From the NCBI RefSeq assembly GCF_030063205.1, contig NZ_JASISQ010000001.1:795152-859151 (forward strand): a stretch of 64,000 nucleotides of DNA, written 5' to 3'. Below are positions 63,061 through 64,000 of this stretch, in pieces (position 1 is the first letter of the stretch; each line of letters starts with the position of its first letter). A program made the position numbers and the translations under genes. Below the pieces are notes generated by a model that worked only from the letters and a program-made list of their open reading frames with translations, had not been told where the DNA came from and made no database searches. Source of the DNA: Arthrobacter antibioticus (lineage in GTDB: Bacteria; Actinomycetota; Actinomycetes; Actinomycetales; Micrococcaceae).

Positions 63061-63491
63061 GGAGCGAATTGCGCCCGCGACAGAATGCCTTCTATGACCC
63101 CGGTTTTGGCATCGGCGCAGGCATTCATATCCGAAAAGCCGCGGGACATGAGCTGGCGTTTGGTACGCGCGTACAACTCTCGATCTTCGAGGTTATTTCG
63201 AAGCCTGTTGCGGAGCATGAGGTAAGCGTTGACATTGGGATGGTCGTTTTCAAGCAGATGGATATGAACCTTCAGAGCCGGCGTTCTGAGCATGCGGTGT
63301 CCGGGTTCGCGGACTCGAAGCTCATATCCAGCTTTGAGAAGTGGGACCAGATAATCCTCTTCAGCGGTAATATCTGCAACCGTCACCAAAATATCGACAA
63401 GGGGTTTCGCCGCCAGAGTTGGGACCGACGTCGAACCAATGTGTTCTATAGAAACCGCTTGGCTTCCCAACGCAGTCCTAGTCTGGGCCAA
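63051..63491 (-). CDS. GrpB-family protein, probably N-terminally shortened
   Basis: The 146-residue frame covers the GrpB core (VSIEHIGSTSVPTLAAKPLV, DILVTVADI; VHIHLLENDHPNVNAYLMLR, NRLRNNLEDRELYARTKRQL). GrpB proteins are nucleotidyltransferase-like and of unclear function. The usual N-terminal strand (about 25 residues containing a Pro-Trp element) is missing: an in-frame TGA lies four codons before the first usable start (TTG at 63491). It may therefore be a decaying gene. Confidence 0.7.
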   Translation of the reverse strand: MAQTRTALGSQAVSIEHIGSTSVPTLAAKPLVDILVTVADITAEEDYLVPLLKAGYELRVREPGHRMLRTPALKVHIHLLENDHPNVNAYLMLRNRLRNNLEDRELYARTKRQLMSRGFSDMNACADAKTGVIEGILSRAQFAPHR

Positions 63492-63519
63492 GTGGGCCCC
63501 TCAAGCGATTCGCCCGCAG

Positions 63520-63771
63520 TCACCAGCGGGTAGGGCTCTGACGGTTGGGCGCGCCTTCGTGACGCCTCGACAGCGCAGGATTTCCTTTCACTGCGATGGA
63601 CCAGGCACCTAGCCCAAACGCGGCGGCGGCTAGAGCGTTGAAGATTACTTTATCCGCCCCCGCTCCGTTTAAGACATCGATTACCCCTATGATCACAAAA
63701 GCAGCAGCCAATAGGGCTATGCAGAATGAGAAGATCATGGCCCATCGTGGTAGGTTTCGAATTTCCTTCAC
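63520..63771 (-). CDS. Small two-helix membrane protein
   Basis: The 83-residue protein (MKEIRNLPRWAM) has two hydrophobic helices (IFSFCIALLAAAFVIIGVID; FNALAAAAFGLGAWSIAV) and a basic tail. The GTG at 63771 is chosen since AAAGGAG lies 9 bases upstream; TTG at 63780 would be too close to it. No family recognised. Confidence 0.6.
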   Translation of the reverse strand: MKEIRNLPRWAMIFSFCIALLAAAFVIIGVIDVLNGAGADKVIFNALAAAAFGLGAWSIAVKGNPALSRRHEGAPNRQSPTRW

Positions 63772-63957
63772 TGCCAACAACTCCTTTTACTAAAGTAGAT
63801 TTGATGGTGATTTAGATCATACCCCTTTTGCTTCTTCTCCCTCAGGCAAAGAGCTGCGGCAAAAAGCAGCCACGCCCCGAGATGGCCAATGACTTCCAAG
63901 AAGTGACAGCCACCATCGCTAATTAGCCGGCCGTGGTAGAAGCAAGGCAGCGAAAGT

Positions 63958-64000
63958 GTGCTGATTTTCCTCGAATACGAGGATCGTAATGAGCTGGCCT
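63958..64000 (+). CDS. Possible gene start running off right edge
   Basis: From a GTG at 63958 the plus strand is open to the window end and reads MLIFLEYEDRNELA, which looks protein-like but is too short to assign. There is no convincing ribosome site. The remaining bases from 63790 to 63957 show no gene. Confidence 0.2.
   Translation, partial: MLIFLEYEDRNELA

Overview
The window reads as a chromosomal segment of a Gram-positive actinobacterium, most likely an Arthrobacter-like member of the Micrococcaceae. This is inferred from the moderately high G+C content, frequent GTG starts with AGGAG-type ribosome sites, protein sequences of actinobacterial type (MetG, SerA, IlvBNC, IlvD, malate:quinone oxidoreductase, NadABC), many ATGA start/stop overlaps, and two-component proteins of the DesK/NarL class. 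No rRNA, phage, insertion sequence or CRISPR array is visible.

Layout. 1-3.8 kb: the 5' end of a MarR-type gene, divergent from an NmrA-like/DUF2867 oxidoreductase, then a DesK-type kinase and NarL-type regulator, ended by a 32-bp-period triple repeat. 3.9-9.2 kb: a sugar ABC importer (binding protein plus two permeases, no ATPase) with a class V aminotransferase, divergent from a FadR-type GntR regulator. 9.3-12.6 kb: a MacB-like ABC exporter. 12.6-13.9 kb: a solitary AbiEi/DUF559-like gene enclosed by two near-identical long hairpins and preceded by a perfect DnaA-box sequence. 13.9-23.2 kb: a co-oriented biosynthetic block on the minus strand (ilvD, attenuator-like leader, ilvB, ilvN, ilvC, serA, metG). 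23.5-30 kb: two identical tRNA-Lys genes, then an accessory stretch (lipoprotein, HTH proteins with palindromic operators, an ABC-2 exporter, a VOC protein, gene remnants), ending at bcp and tRNA-Leu.

30-42 kb: an oligopeptide-binding lipoprotein, mqo, an RND pump, an MFS exporter divergent from an LLM flavin oxidoreductase plus MarR, a frameshifted lipoprotein gene and a membrane-anchored M20 peptidase. 42-48.5 kb: a tight seven-gene unit (HAD phosphatase, PhnD-, PhnC- and two PhnE-like proteins, a metallophosphoesterase and an RpiR-type regulator) that looks like a complete uptake and hydrolysis system for a phosphorylated compound; no C-P lyase gene is present. A broken fumarylacetoacetate-hydrolase-like gene and gtrA follow. 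49.6-55.7 kb: nrtR-nadA-nadB-nadC-nifS, de novo NAD synthesis under an NrtR-type regulator, with a 21-bp palindrome upstream. 55.9-64 kb: an amino-acid permease, an alpha/beta hydrolase, an AraC regulator divergent from a frameshifted NAD(P)-binding gene and a DUF1772 protein, a SUMF1-type protein lacking the usual cysteine, a PNPOx-like enzyme, an SDR lacking its catalytic Tyr, a shortened GrpB-like gene and small membrane proteins.

The most unusual element is the hairpin-bounded AbiEi/DUF559 cassette. The phosphate-ester operon is the best candidate for a coherent, poorly described pathway. Several genes in the accessory stretches are visibly decaying.
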